DNA of 64,000 nucleotides from Sphingomonas sp. Root720 (GTDB taxonomy: Bacteria > Pseudomonadota > Alphaproteobacteria > Sphingomonadales > Sphingomonadaceae): positions 1,123,372 through 1,187,371 of the forward strand of contig NZ_LMID01000001.1 in NCBI RefSeq assembly GCF_001428605.1, in the 5' to 3' direction. The translations under genes and the position numbers were made by a program. Below the pieces are notes generated by a model. That model had not been told where the DNA came from, did no database searches, and saw nothing but the letters and a program-made list of their open reading frames with translations. Of the stretch, positions 9,467-17,430 are shown piece after piece (position 1 is the first letter of the stretch; each line of letters opens with the position of its first letter).

Positions 9467-9489
9467 GAAATGGTGCGCTTACAGGACTC
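9467..9489 (-). repeat. tRNA-3'-end-like repeat, copy 2 (candidate att remnant)
   Basis: The + strand reads GAAATGGTGCGCTTACAGGA, matching copy 1 at 18 of 20 positions. The reverse strand, GAGTCCTGTAAGCGCACCA, looks like a tRNA T-stem 3' strand, acceptor strand and CCA. The sequence beyond the T-loop does not continue as tRNA, as expected at the island side of an att site in a tRNA gene. It lies 230 bp from the first defence gene. Confidence 0.4.
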
Positions 9490-9606
9490 ATATCGGCTCA
9501 GAAAAGCCCAAAAATGCTGGGGTTTTTGGCACCCTCCTGTTTCGTGGCCCACTCGTGGTCCACCCCCTAAATTCGGTCCGTAGAAGGGACACGAACCTGT
9601 TCCCCA

Positions 9607-9628
9607 ATCATCCTTAATAGGATGATTC
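9607..9628. repeat. 8-bp perfect inverted repeat downstream of the AIPR gene
   Basis: AATCATCC and GGATGATT flank a 6-nt AT-rich spacer, 95 bp beyond the stop codon of the AIPR gene (minus strand). It could weakly terminate that operon or be a protein-binding site. The stem is not GC-rich and no clear T-run follows, so a terminator role is uncertain. Confidence 0.3.
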
Positions 9629-9722
9629 GGGCGTCGATCAGCCTCCACGATTGCAGGCGCAACAGCAGACCTTATCGGAGCCTGATGACTATGGCAGTGA
9701 TCCAACATCGCTTCGCTCGCCA

Positions 9723-11798
9723 TCAGCCAGCCTCACGCTGATCCTCGTCGAACAGCCCGGCGGCACGCACTTTCGCCACACTCTCTAAGCCGTTTTTCGC
9801 CTGTTTGATTGATGGCCGACGGGACCAGCCTCCCGCTGCGTAATTGGCGAGCGTCATGCAGATACCGGCGAGTTTGAAATGCAGCACCCCGCTGCGCTGA
9901 CCGGCTTCTGCCGTGGCGACCCAGGCCGACGAGGGAATCCGCATACATTCCTCGATCCGGTCGTAATCCGCGACGTTTAGGCCGCTCGCAAGATGGTCCG
10001 CTGCAACGAAACCACTGTCCGACGGCACCCCCGTCAGCTCCGGCGGCAAAGGGTCGGCAAGGGCGGGCAGACGGTGGCGCAAGTCCGCCCAGCAGTCTTC
10101 CTTCTTAAACCATTCGGTCGGATTACGGCTCCCGACGCTCGCGCGGAGAGCCTCATCGATCTTCGGCGCCCAAACGGTGATCAGCGTCTCCAGTTCAGGC
10201 GACAGGCGTTGCTGCCGCCAGACGAGATCGAAATCGATGCGGCCGCCAGTCCGCTCTCCGATAGCCGCAACCAGATAGGCGGAAATGTTGGCGCCGTAGG
10301 CCGCGAACTTCATAGCGCGTACCAGACGTTCGGTTGCCCGGTAGAGGATGGTGAGCGCGATCAGCCGCCTGAACCAAGCCGCGTCCGGCGCCGGTGCGGT
10401 CGTTTCCTTGCGGCGCTGCATAAACACCTGGAAGTTCTTCTGTCCGCCAAATGCCACGCGCCACGGAAAACCGTCCCAGGCGGAGAGGTAGCGGGCAAGG
10501 TCGAGCTTGCCGAACCGCCGCGCCTTTGGCGTCTGTTCGCGGAACGCGCGCTGCTCGGTGGAGCGATAGGAGGCCTTCTGTTCGGCGGCCAGCCACGATC
10601 CCCGTGCGCGTTCGTAAAACCAGCGTCCCCGACCGGATTCCAGCCATGCGTTGTTCGCAAGCGTTTCGACCTCGCGGTGGAATGGGTCACCGGCTGAGAA
10701 GTCTGCCTGCTGCACAGTATTCTGGCGGTTTGCAGCGCGCGAAATCGACCCGACGATTTCCTCAAGGTCGCCTTCGGTCACGTGGATGATTTTGACCGGC
10801 ACCTCAACATTGCCGAGTCCAATGCTTTCCTTGCGCCGAGCGCGGTGAAGCGAGGCTGTGGTCTGTCCGCCATTGACGATCTGGAGACCGCGAAGCCCGG
10901 TCAGAAAGACGGCGCCACCTTCCCGCTCAAGGCGGACTTCATCAGCGGTCGCTACCACGCCATTGTTGAAAGCCAGAAACATCTCAGGCTGCTCGACCAG
11001 CGTTCGGCGCAGCTCGGCATTGACTGATTTCCGCCCGGACAGACCGAGAAAGGCACGCACATTCAGTTCCAGCAGATGGGTGCCGTAACGGTCGTAAATG
11101 CGTGAAAGCGTCTCCCCGGGAAATGCTGCGAGGTACGCCTCATAATGGCCTGCGCCGGACGCCACCGGCAGACAGGCGATGCGATGCCCGGAGAGTGCGA
11201 CAAGATCGACGTCGATGTCGGCGCGCGTCTGGCCTTCGCCAAGAACGCGGTAAAGTCGGACGATGTCATAGAGGTCGACCTCGACGGTCTTGCCATGGCT
11301 TTCAATTGTCGCCGGCAGTGCGCCGCCGGAGATCCCATCGGTGAGGACGACGATGCGGAACCGGTCGATGCGCTCGCCGAGCGATGCAACCTGCCGCGCA
11401 AGGTCGCCGGCCTCAGTGTTGGACGGTTCGATCCGGTCCGCAAGCCCGCCAATGCATGCTGCAACATATGTCCCGGCCCGCTCTGCGGTCTTCAGCAGTT
11501 CCGAAGCAGGAATGCGCCTCGGTGGCAGGTCGCCGGAATAATGGGTGGCAAACAGCGTCAGATGCCCGGCATCTTCGTCGATAGCATATCCACTGATCTG
11601 GAAAGGCGAGCGGCCGACCCTACCTTCCTGCGCCAGATCGAAGGCCGCCGCGAAATGTCCGATCTCCTCAAGCTCATCGATGACGGTGCGCGTGAACAGC
11701 GCTTCGGTCGAAGGCAGATCGACCCCCGGATCGTCTCGGGCCTCGTCGATCTCCGCTGCCAATGTCCGCGCGAATTCGGCTGTCGCGTCATCACTCAT
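9723..11798 (-). CDS. AIPR family protein (abortive phage resistance-type)
   Basis: A 691-residue protein with the AIPR core: NVRAFLG at residues 246-252, FNNGVVATA from 277, and the diagnostic GLQIVNGGQTTASL at 304-317. The AIPR family (PF10592) is named after abortive-infection phage-resistance proteins and is a common component of defence islands; its biochemistry is poorly known. The start ATG overlaps the stop of the DUF4420 nuclease gene by four bases (ATGA). It is the last gene of the four-gene leftward arm (ATPase, Z1, DUF4420, AIPR), so it probably acts with them as effector or target-recognition component. Confidence 0.88.
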   Translation of the reverse strand: MSDDATAEFARTLAAEIDEARDDPGVDLPSTEALFTRTVIDELEEIGHFAAAFDLAQEGRVGRSPFQISGYAIDEDAGHLTLFATHYSGDLPPRRIPASELLKTAERAGTYVAACIGGLADRIEPSNTEAGDLARQVASLGERIDRFRIVVLTDGISGGALPATIESHGKTVEVDLYDIVRLYRVLGEGQTRADIDVDLVALSGHRIACLPVASGAGHYEAYLAAFPGETLSRIYDRYGTHLLELNVRAFLGLSGRKSVNAELRRTLVEQPEMFLAFNNGVVATADEVRLEREGGAVFLTGLRGLQIVNGGQTTASLHRARRKESIGLGNVEVPVKIIHVTEGDLEEIVGSISRAANRQNTVQQADFSAGDPFHREVETLANNAWLESGRGRWFYERARGSWLAAEQKASYRSTEQRAFREQTPKARRFGKLDLARYLSAWDGFPWRVAFGGQKNFQVFMQRRKETTAPAPDAAWFRRLIALTILYRATERLVRAMKFAAYGANISAYLVAAIGERTGGRIDFDLVWRQQRLSPELETLITVWAPKIDEALRASVGSRNPTEWFKKEDCWADLRHRLPALADPLPPELTGVPSDSGFVAADHLASGLNVADYDRIEECMRIPSSAWVATAEAGQRSGVLHFKLAGICMTLANYAAGGWSRRPSIKQAKNGLESVAKVRAAGLFDEDQREAG

Positions 11799-12784
11799 TG
11801 TCCGCCCCCGAACCTGCTCAGCACTGCTGTGCCGTCTGCCTGGAATTCAGCCAGCGCGCGAACCTCAAGCTCATAGGTTGCCTCAGCAATGCCGAGCGCC
11901 ACCTCGCCGCGCCGTAGACGGGGGAACCCGTCGCGCACGGCATAGAAATCAGTACCTGCCAGTCGCACACGCGGCCCGGCATCATCGTCTGTACCCGGCG
12001 CGAGGCCCCGGCGCAGCAGCGCATTGCGGAACGCGCCGCGCGCACGCTCGCTGTCCAGCTGTGTCTCGATGCGATCCGCGATATCCGCGAGCGTTTCACC
12101 GTCGGGAGACTCGATGAGCCTGACATGCGCTACATGCAGCGACGTAAGCCCTGCGTCATCGAGCTGATCCAGAGTGGACACATGGAACTGTCGCGCTCCG
12201 CCGAGCGATGTCTTCACCTCGATACTGTCACCCGCCATTTCAAAATCGTGCAGGCCGTCATCGGGTGCCCTCCATGTTGCGAGAGCGTCAGCGCCGATAT
12301 CAGTGAGTTGGCCGAACAACAGCAACTCGCCAATGATCCCGATCATTTCGCTGCGGGACAGCGCGCCGATCTGATCTCTCAAAAACGCGCGCCACGCTGA
12401 CAGTCGCGCGGCGAACACACCGAGCAGATCGTCGTCCGCCTCATCCTCACCGCGCATCACGGCGCGGAGACAGTCACTGCAGACCGCCGCAAACAGCTCA
12501 CGTCGCGCCGGCTCCTCGAGCGACAGAACAAGCAGGACGCCACCCGGATCGGCAACGCGCGACAGTCGAAGGCCGCCGGTCTCGAACGAAGAGATACCTG
12601 CACCCGCTGCCCCTGGGGAGACGACGAGGCACGGCGCGCCGTCGGTTTCCCTCAGGCCTACGCGCAGATCGAGCCGCGCCGGCCCGGCGAGGCGTCGGGT
12701 CCGAAACAAACGGTCGCCGGGCACCACTGCCGCCAAGCCGAGCCACTCCTCCAGCAGCGCTGTCGCATGAGGAGCAGACGTCAC
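11795..12784 (-). CDS. PD-(D/E)XK motif protein (DUF4420), predicted endonuclease
   Basis: A 329-residue DUF4420 protein when started at the GTG at 12784. That GTG overlaps the Z1 stop by four bases (GTGA); an upstream in-frame ATG would give an unlikely 91-bp overlap. Predicted nuclease residues are Glu153 in GIIGELLLFGQL, Asp180 in LHDFEM, and Glu189-x-Lys191 in SIEVKTS. The family co-occurs with Z1-domain ATPases in phage-defence neighbourhoods and is thought to be the DNA-cleaving subunit. Coupled on both sides (Z1 upstream, AIPR downstream) by 4-bp overlaps. Confidence 0.85.
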   Translation of the reverse strand: MTSAPHATALLEEWLGLAAVVPGDRLFRTRRLAGPARLDLRVGLRETDGAPCLVVSPGAAGAGISSFETGGLRLSRVADPGGVLLVLSLEEPARRELFAAVCSDCLRAVMRGEDEADDDLLGVFAARLSAWRAFLRDQIGALSRSEMIGIIGELLLFGQLTDIGADALATWRAPDDGLHDFEMAGDSIEVKTSLGGARQFHVSTLDQLDDAGLTSLHVAHVRLIESPDGETLADIADRIETQLDSERARGAFRNALLRRGLAPGTDDDAGPRVRLAGTDFYAVRDGFPRLRRGEVALGIAEATYELEVRALAEFQADGTAVLSRFGGGQ

Positions 12785-15525
12785 GGTGCGGCCCGCTGCT
12801 GGACCGTATTTTCGAGCCGCCACTCCGCTGACGCTGTCGGTGACGTCGGGAAACTCACAACGACTCCCCATAGCGGCGTGCCGGGTTCGAGCCCCGCGCC
12901 TGCAGGGTCAATCGGATAGAGGATCAGAAGGCCCCGGCGGGGATCGTCGCCACGAACTTGGCGAATCCAGGGACCCGCCGGACGGTCGGCGGGGGGCTCG
13001 CCTTCTTCCGCAAGCACACGGTTAGTTTCCGCCTGGGCACGGGCGTACTGATCGTCGGTCAGGTCAATTGCTTCGTCTAGCGGGCTAAGGATCGACTTGG
13101 TGATGAACCTCGCCGGGGTCGAGCGGGAGATCGGTGTGCGCCGTACGCTGCGCAGGGTGCGCCCTGCGACCTCGACGTCCGCCCCGACACCTGCCGGCAC
13201 AAACAGCGTCCAGTCGCTCAGCTCACCCTGCTCCAGCTGGGCGGTAATGTACGCCGCCATGCGCTTGCCATCGACATCGCTGCTCTCGGGCGGAAATGCC
13301 AGAGACTCCAGCAGTGCTGCGACCCGGTTGCCACGGACATTCCTCCAGAGAAGTCCGGCAGCCGGCGGCCGACCGCCGGGCCGGGGCGGATCGGTCTCGA
13401 ATTCACCGTGTTCGAGGAGCAGCTCGTTCACCGCCCCGGCATTGGCGATGACGCTGTCGCCGTCGCGATACTGAACCGTCTGGATCTTGCCTTCACCGGC
13501 ATAGGTGACGGGCCGCAGTGCGGCGTGCCGCCGTTTGTTCGCGGCCGTGACATTCATAATGCTGTGCGCGCTTATGCTCAGCCCATATAGTTTCGGGGTG
13601 CCGGCTGTGACCCGCATATGCGCGAGCTGCTTGCGCAGGTCCTCGTTAATCGTCGCGAGATGCCTGAACCAGCTCTCCATATCGATCGTCGTGTAGAGCC
13701 GGCAAAGGTCGGCATAGCCGCGCCGGTAACCGAACCAGCGACCCATCTGAAGCAGGCTGTCATACTGGCGCGAAACCCGCAGGAAATAGCTGGTGGACAG
13801 GCCCTCCAGCGTCAGTCCGCGAGCGAGCTTGTCACCGCCGATAACGATCACCGAGAGGCTCTGTCCGGCCTCATCAGCAGCATCATAATCAATTCCCTGG
13901 CGGCTGCGACCGTTGGAGACCGCGACCTGGATGCGGTCGGCTTCCGCGCCAAGCCGGGACAGCACATCCTGCCAGCCGACCCGCCGGACTGATCGCCCGA
14001 ACAGGGTCGATGCCATCGCGTCGGTTGTAGGCTCGAAATCCTCGCGCCACAGCCGCTCCAGGGCAGCGAGCTCGCTCCTGTCATCGGCAGCGATCGCGTT
14101 GCGGATGACGCGCAGCTCAGCCTCAACCTGCGCATGGACCGGATCATGGACGTCCTGGAAGCGGGAGACGTGGACCAGCATGGTCTTATGGGCATTGGCC
14201 TGTCCGCGCGCCGCGCGGGCGGCACAGCAGATGACGAAACTGCGGATCGCTTCGGCCAGGCTCGGTGGCACACGCGACTCGCCTGACCAGACCGGTCGGA
14301 GCGTCTTGTCGTGCGGATCCGGGATCCAGCCCTCGCGGGTCTGGTCGAGGTGGCGGATAAGCGGCAGGCCGACGGCGTCAGCGTCGTCATCACGACCGAA
14401 GATCGCAAGCGGCCCGAAATAATCGTTCGGTGCTGACAGCGAGACGATAAAGGCCGAGGGAAACAGATCGGCGCCATAATCCTGCGCGGCACGCTCGTCG
14501 TGGATCATGATGTTGGCGAAGGGCGTCGCCGTATAGCCGATATAGGCACTGCGCCTGAACCCGCCGAGCAGCGTGCGGATCTGGCCGTTGATGCGCTTGG
14601 GATCATAATCCTCGTCGAAGCTGCCGTCCGGCAGAAACCCCTGCTCACCGGTATCAGGCGACGCCTGATCCGCCTCGTCGTCGATCACCAGCAGCGGTGC
14701 GTCGCGGGACTCCTCAGGCAGTCGCGCGATCCAGCGATTGAGATTCTTGAGGACCGCGCCGTTCTTCTTAACAACGAAAACAAAAGGACGGTTCGCCGGC
14801 GCAAAATTGGCGTTGTTGGCGACCGTGCGACTGAAGTCACCGTTCAAGAGCGACGTCGTCACGCTGTCGACCAGCTGGACGGGTCCGGGCAGAAGGCCAA
14901 CGCCGATCGGCCGGCGTCCGCCATCAACTGTGCCGCCCGCCGTGTCGAAGCCGAGAAAATCCTGGTCGAGACGCAGCTGGGTCTGACGCCGAAGGATCTT
15001 GTGCATGCCCGCAAGCACGATGATCACACGGTAACCGGCGTCGGCCGCGCGACTTATGACGCCGGCATAATGCGCGGTCTTGCCCGACTGGACATTGCCG
15101 ACCACGAGCCCGCGCCAGTCCCACGGTCCTTCGCGCTCCGGATCATCGATCAGTTCGACGACCTCCGCGGTGCTCTCCTCCAGCGCTTCCACGGCTTTCG
15201 GTGCCCAGCCGCTCTCACTAAGCTTCTGCAAATAACGTGAGAAGAAGGCGCCCGGCCGGCGGCGTTCGCCCAGATACCAGGGTGCTGGCTGCAATTCACC
15301 CCGCAGCCTGATCGACGGTCCCTGCGCGACAATGAACAGCGCCTCTAGGTCGCGCGCTGCCGCTTCGATCTCCGCCTCGGTGAAGCTGTGGCCGCTGGTC
15401 AGCCCGACCAGCGGAGCAGAGGCTCTGACGATCGTCAAGATTTCGTCGGTCGCCAGCGTGCGGTCACCCGCGCGCGGACCGAGTGCGACCCGGGCCGTAT
15501 TGGCAAGCTGTGTTACCGGGTCCAT
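12781..15525 (-). CDS. Z1 domain-containing helicase-like ATPase
   Basis: A 914-residue protein. Walker A is GNVQSGKT at residues 143-150, and the Walker B/DExx-like motif is IDDEADQAS at 281-289. The C-terminal Z1 domain shows the typical GGDKLARGLTLEGL, SRQYDSLLQMGRWFGYR and related motifs, comparable to helicase motifs V and VI. Z1 proteins are superfamily-2-derived ATPases found in restriction-like defence operons, where they are predicted to translocate or remodel DNA for the partner nuclease. The gene follows the GHKL ATPase by only 3 bp and is coupled to the DUF4420 gene. Confidence 0.9.
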   Translation of the reverse strand: MDPVTQLANTARVALGPRAGDRTLATDEILTIVRASAPLVGLTSGHSFTEAEIEAAARDLEALFIVAQGPSIRLRGELQPAPWYLGERRRPGAFFSRYLQKLSESGWAPKAVEALEESTAEVVELIDDPEREGPWDWRGLVVGNVQSGKTAHYAGVISRAADAGYRVIIVLAGMHKILRRQTQLRLDQDFLGFDTAGGTVDGGRRPIGVGLLPGPVQLVDSVTTSLLNGDFSRTVANNANFAPANRPFVFVVKKNGAVLKNLNRWIARLPEESRDAPLLVIDDEADQASPDTGEQGFLPDGSFDEDYDPKRINGQIRTLLGGFRRSAYIGYTATPFANIMIHDERAAQDYGADLFPSAFIVSLSAPNDYFGPLAIFGRDDDADAVGLPLIRHLDQTREGWIPDPHDKTLRPVWSGESRVPPSLAEAIRSFVICCAARAARGQANAHKTMLVHVSRFQDVHDPVHAQVEAELRVIRNAIAADDRSELAALERLWREDFEPTTDAMASTLFGRSVRRVGWQDVLSRLGAEADRIQVAVSNGRSRQGIDYDAADEAGQSLSVIVIGGDKLARGLTLEGLSTSYFLRVSRQYDSLLQMGRWFGYRRGYADLCRLYTTIDMESWFRHLATINEDLRKQLAHMRVTAGTPKLYGLSISAHSIMNVTAANKRRHAALRPVTYAGEGKIQTVQYRDGDSVIANAGAVNELLLEHGEFETDPPRPGGRPPAAGLLWRNVRGNRVAALLESLAFPPESSDVDGKRMAAYITAQLEQGELSDWTLFVPAGVGADVEVAGRTLRSVRRTPISRSTPARFITKSILSPLDEAIDLTDDQYARAQAETNRVLAEEGEPPADRPAGPWIRQVRGDDPRRGLLILYPIDPAGAGLEPGTPLWGVVVSFPTSPTASAEWRLENTVQQRAAP

Positions 15526-15528
15526 CGG

Positions 15529-17019
15529 CTACTTCTCCCCCAATTCCCCGATTACCGCGGCGCGCAGCTTAGGCGAAGTCACGCCGAGCGAACGCAGCAC
15601 CGAATCGAGGCGGTCTCCGGCATCGTCCGTGTTGTCCATCTGACGCGCGAGCGAGGCAAGCGGCGCGGCCAGTTCGGCGATTTCCGCCGCAGACGGCTCT
15701 GCCGGACTGCTCCCGCCCTGTTCGGCGACATCAAGCCAGATGCGTTCGACGGGAACGGTAAGCTCAAGAGCCGAGAGCAGTCCTTCGAGCACGGCTGCGT
15801 CATCGCCCAGCAATGCGGCGACGGTAGCGACTGCCGGATGATCGCGCCGCACGCGGTAGCGGGGAGCAGTTTTCCCGCTACGCGCTTCCCAGGGCCAGAC
15901 TTCGCCGTCGTCCTTATTGCGCCTGCGCGTGACGGACGGCCCGGTGCCACGCCAGGCGAACACCTCGCGGGCGCGGCGGCGGCTGTCCGCACCGATCCCG
16001 GCCAGCCGCGCGCGGGCCCAGGCGGGCGGCCTCGCTAACGACTTGCGGATGTCGATGCGCCATGCCTCGTCCATCGTTACGGGGAGGTCGAGCGCGACGC
16101 GGGCAAGGCGACTCGATTCCTCGCGCGTCCAGGCGCGTGCGCCGCCCAGCCCGAGCCAGCCGCCGGGCGAGACCAGCCGGTCACCACGATAGACGTAGAA
16201 GCCTTGACGCTCGACCCATCCGCCAGGGCCGCCGGCTTCCTCCCATTCCCGTTCGCTTGCGAAGCGGTCGCGGTGCGGCAGAATATAGGGTCTCGCGGAG
16301 ATCGATCCCTCGCTGCCGCGGATGACATCGCGGGGAAGCGACATCGTCGCGTCGTGCCTGCGGCAGAACGGATCCCAGGCGGTCAGCGGGAGCCCGTTGA
16401 GGCTGATCGCGAGCCGTCGCGCTTCGCCGCTTAGAAAGCGGTGAAAGGTCATTGCGAGATGCGCCCGTATCGCGGCGAGCCGGTCGTTGAACCCGTCGCG
16501 ATCAAGACCCCAGAGCCCGCCCAGCCGATCCATGCGGTTCCAGCTGATCAGCGTTCCGACACCTGCCTGCGCGAACTTCGTGGCGAGCGGTCCGTCAGGT
16601 GACATCTCCGGTACATCAGCGGTCCAGCCGTCTCCCACACGATCGACATCCCAGGCTAGCCGCGCGATAGCATTATCCCGTCGGGAAGCGACGGTGAGCT
16701 CGCGACACTGCGAGAGCGACGCGGTCTTCAGCCCGAGACCGAAGCGGCCCAGGTCGGTTCCGTCGCGCTCGGCATCCGGACCGTCGCCGCCGAACCGCAT
16801 AGCTTCGATCAGGCGCTCCATACCCATGCCGGCACCGTCGTCGAGGACTTCGACGAGCGGGTCACCGTCCCGCCACTCGAAGCGAATGTCGATCTGCCGG
16901 GCGCCGGCCGCGAGCGAGTTGTCGATAAGATCGGCGAGCGCTGTTTCAGGCGAATAGCCCAGACCTCGTAGCGATCGGAGCAGTGCACGCGGGGATGGTG
17001 GGATTTCGATGGGACGCAA
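15529..17019 (-). CDS. GHKL-type ATP-binding protein
   Basis: A 496-residue protein with a complete GHKL (Hsp90/MutL/histidine kinase-type) ATP pocket: N box LADLIDNSLAA at 28-38, G1 DDGAGM at 60-65 and G2 GRFGLGLKTAS at 91-101. The open frame extends about 190 codons upstream without family similarity. I chose the TTG at 17019 because GGAG lies 8 nt upstream and the protein then begins directly with the conserved MRPIEIPPSPRALLRSL segment; ATG 17070 is an alternative but lacks a Shine-Dalgarno sequence. First gene of the Z1/DUF4420/AIPR operon; likely an ATP-driven conformational switch or clamp for the complex. Confidence 0.82.
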   Translation of the reverse strand: MRPIEIPPSPRALLRSLRGLGYSPETALADLIDNSLAAGARQIDIRFEWRDGDPLVEVLDDGAGMGMERLIEAMRFGGDGPDAERDGTDLGRFGLGLKTASLSQCRELTVASRRDNAIARLAWDVDRVGDGWTADVPEMSPDGPLATKFAQAGVGTLISWNRMDRLGGLWGLDRDGFNDRLAAIRAHLAMTFHRFLSGEARRLAISLNGLPLTAWDPFCRRHDATMSLPRDVIRGSEGSISARPYILPHRDRFASEREWEEAGGPGGWVERQGFYVYRGDRLVSPGGWLGLGGARAWTREESSRLARVALDLPVTMDEAWRIDIRKSLARPPAWARARLAGIGADSRRRAREVFAWRGTGPSVTRRRNKDDGEVWPWEARSGKTAPRYRVRRDHPAVATVAALLGDDAAVLEGLLSALELTVPVERIWLDVAEQGGSSPAEPSAAEIAELAAPLASLARQMDNTDDAGDRLDSVLRSLGVTSPKLRAAVIGELGEK

Positions 17020-17154
17020 AAAACAGTCTCCGGTGTCTGGCAGTTGGAACGCATCGCTGTCGGCACACATCGGAGTCGGACCGCAGCAGGAATAAACCCG
17101 CCTGTACCGAAACAGCAACTGCATCAATTCTCTGGGAAGTTCCCCCCTTTTCAG

Positions 17155-17177
17155 CCGATCTGGTGGAATCAGATCGG
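17155..17177. promoter_or_regulatory. Palindrome in the divergent defence promoter region
   Basis: CCGATCTG and CAGATCGG form a perfect 8-bp inverted repeat around a 7-nt spacer. It lies between the divergent GHKL ATPase and RHH/methyltransferase operons, about 70 bp before the RHH start. It is a plausible operator for the adjacent small DNA-binding protein. Confidence 0.45.
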
Positions 17178-17220
17178 GCGTAAGGTGATGTAAAGTGGTG
17201 CATCCTGGTGCGGACTGGTG
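17161..17220 (+). repeat. TGGTG direct repeats phased at 10 bp
   Basis: TGGTG occurs at 17161, 17196, 17206 and 17216; the last three are spaced exactly 10 bp, one helical turn. The array ends 10 bp before the GGAAGGAG ribosome-binding site of the RHH gene. Short direct repeats phased on one DNA face are typical targets of ribbon-helix-helix repressors, so autoregulation by the encoded protein is likely. Confidence 0.5.
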
Positions 17221-17247
17221 TAAGAGCAGCGGAAGGAGACTCCGACT

Positions 17248-17430
17248 TTGGCTGCCAGCAAGACCGTTCGAAGCACCGTATTGCTGCCCGAGCCCGTCCA
17301 CCGTCAGGTGCAGGCGGTCGCCGCTGCTCATGATGTATCGTCGGCCTGGGTCATCCGCCAAGCCGTTCTGCAGTATCTCTCGACACGTGCCGGCCAGTCC
17401 GAACTGCCGCTCGGGACCGGTCGGTCGTGA
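17248..17430 (+). CDS. Small ribbon-helix-helix (CopG-like) regulator
   Basis: A 60-residue protein. A beta strand (TVRSTVLLPEPVHRQV) is followed by two helices (VAAAHDVSSAWVIRQAVLQYL), the ribbon-helix-helix arrangement of CopG/Arc-type DNA-binding proteins. It starts with TTG at 17248, backed by GGAAGGAG 9 nt upstream. The stop overlaps the GTG start of the cytosine methyltransferase (GTGA), so the two are co-translated. By position it resembles controller proteins of restriction-modification systems, probably tuning the divergent methylation and effector arms. Confidence 0.75.
   Translation: MAASKTVRSTVLLPEPVHRQVQAVAAAHDVSSAWVIRQAVLQYLSTRAGQSELPLGTGRS

Larger units (their letters stand above)
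8930..9722. other. Gene-poor junction between catabolic locus and island
   Basis: About 790 bp without a convincing gene. The open frames here are short, have no recognisable domain and no good ribosome-binding site. From about 9130 the base composition becomes visibly less GC-rich than the neighbours on both sides. The stretch contains two imperfect copies of a tRNA-3'-end-like sequence (9036-9057 and 9467-9489) and an 8-bp inverted repeat at 9607-9628. It marks the probable left edge of the acquired element, or of the defence module nested in it. Confidence 0.55.

Noticed and set aside
9322-9723. 133-codon minus-strand frame in the junction
   Set aside because: No domain, no ribosome-binding site, spans the tRNA-like repeat and the inverted repeat; treated as non-coding.
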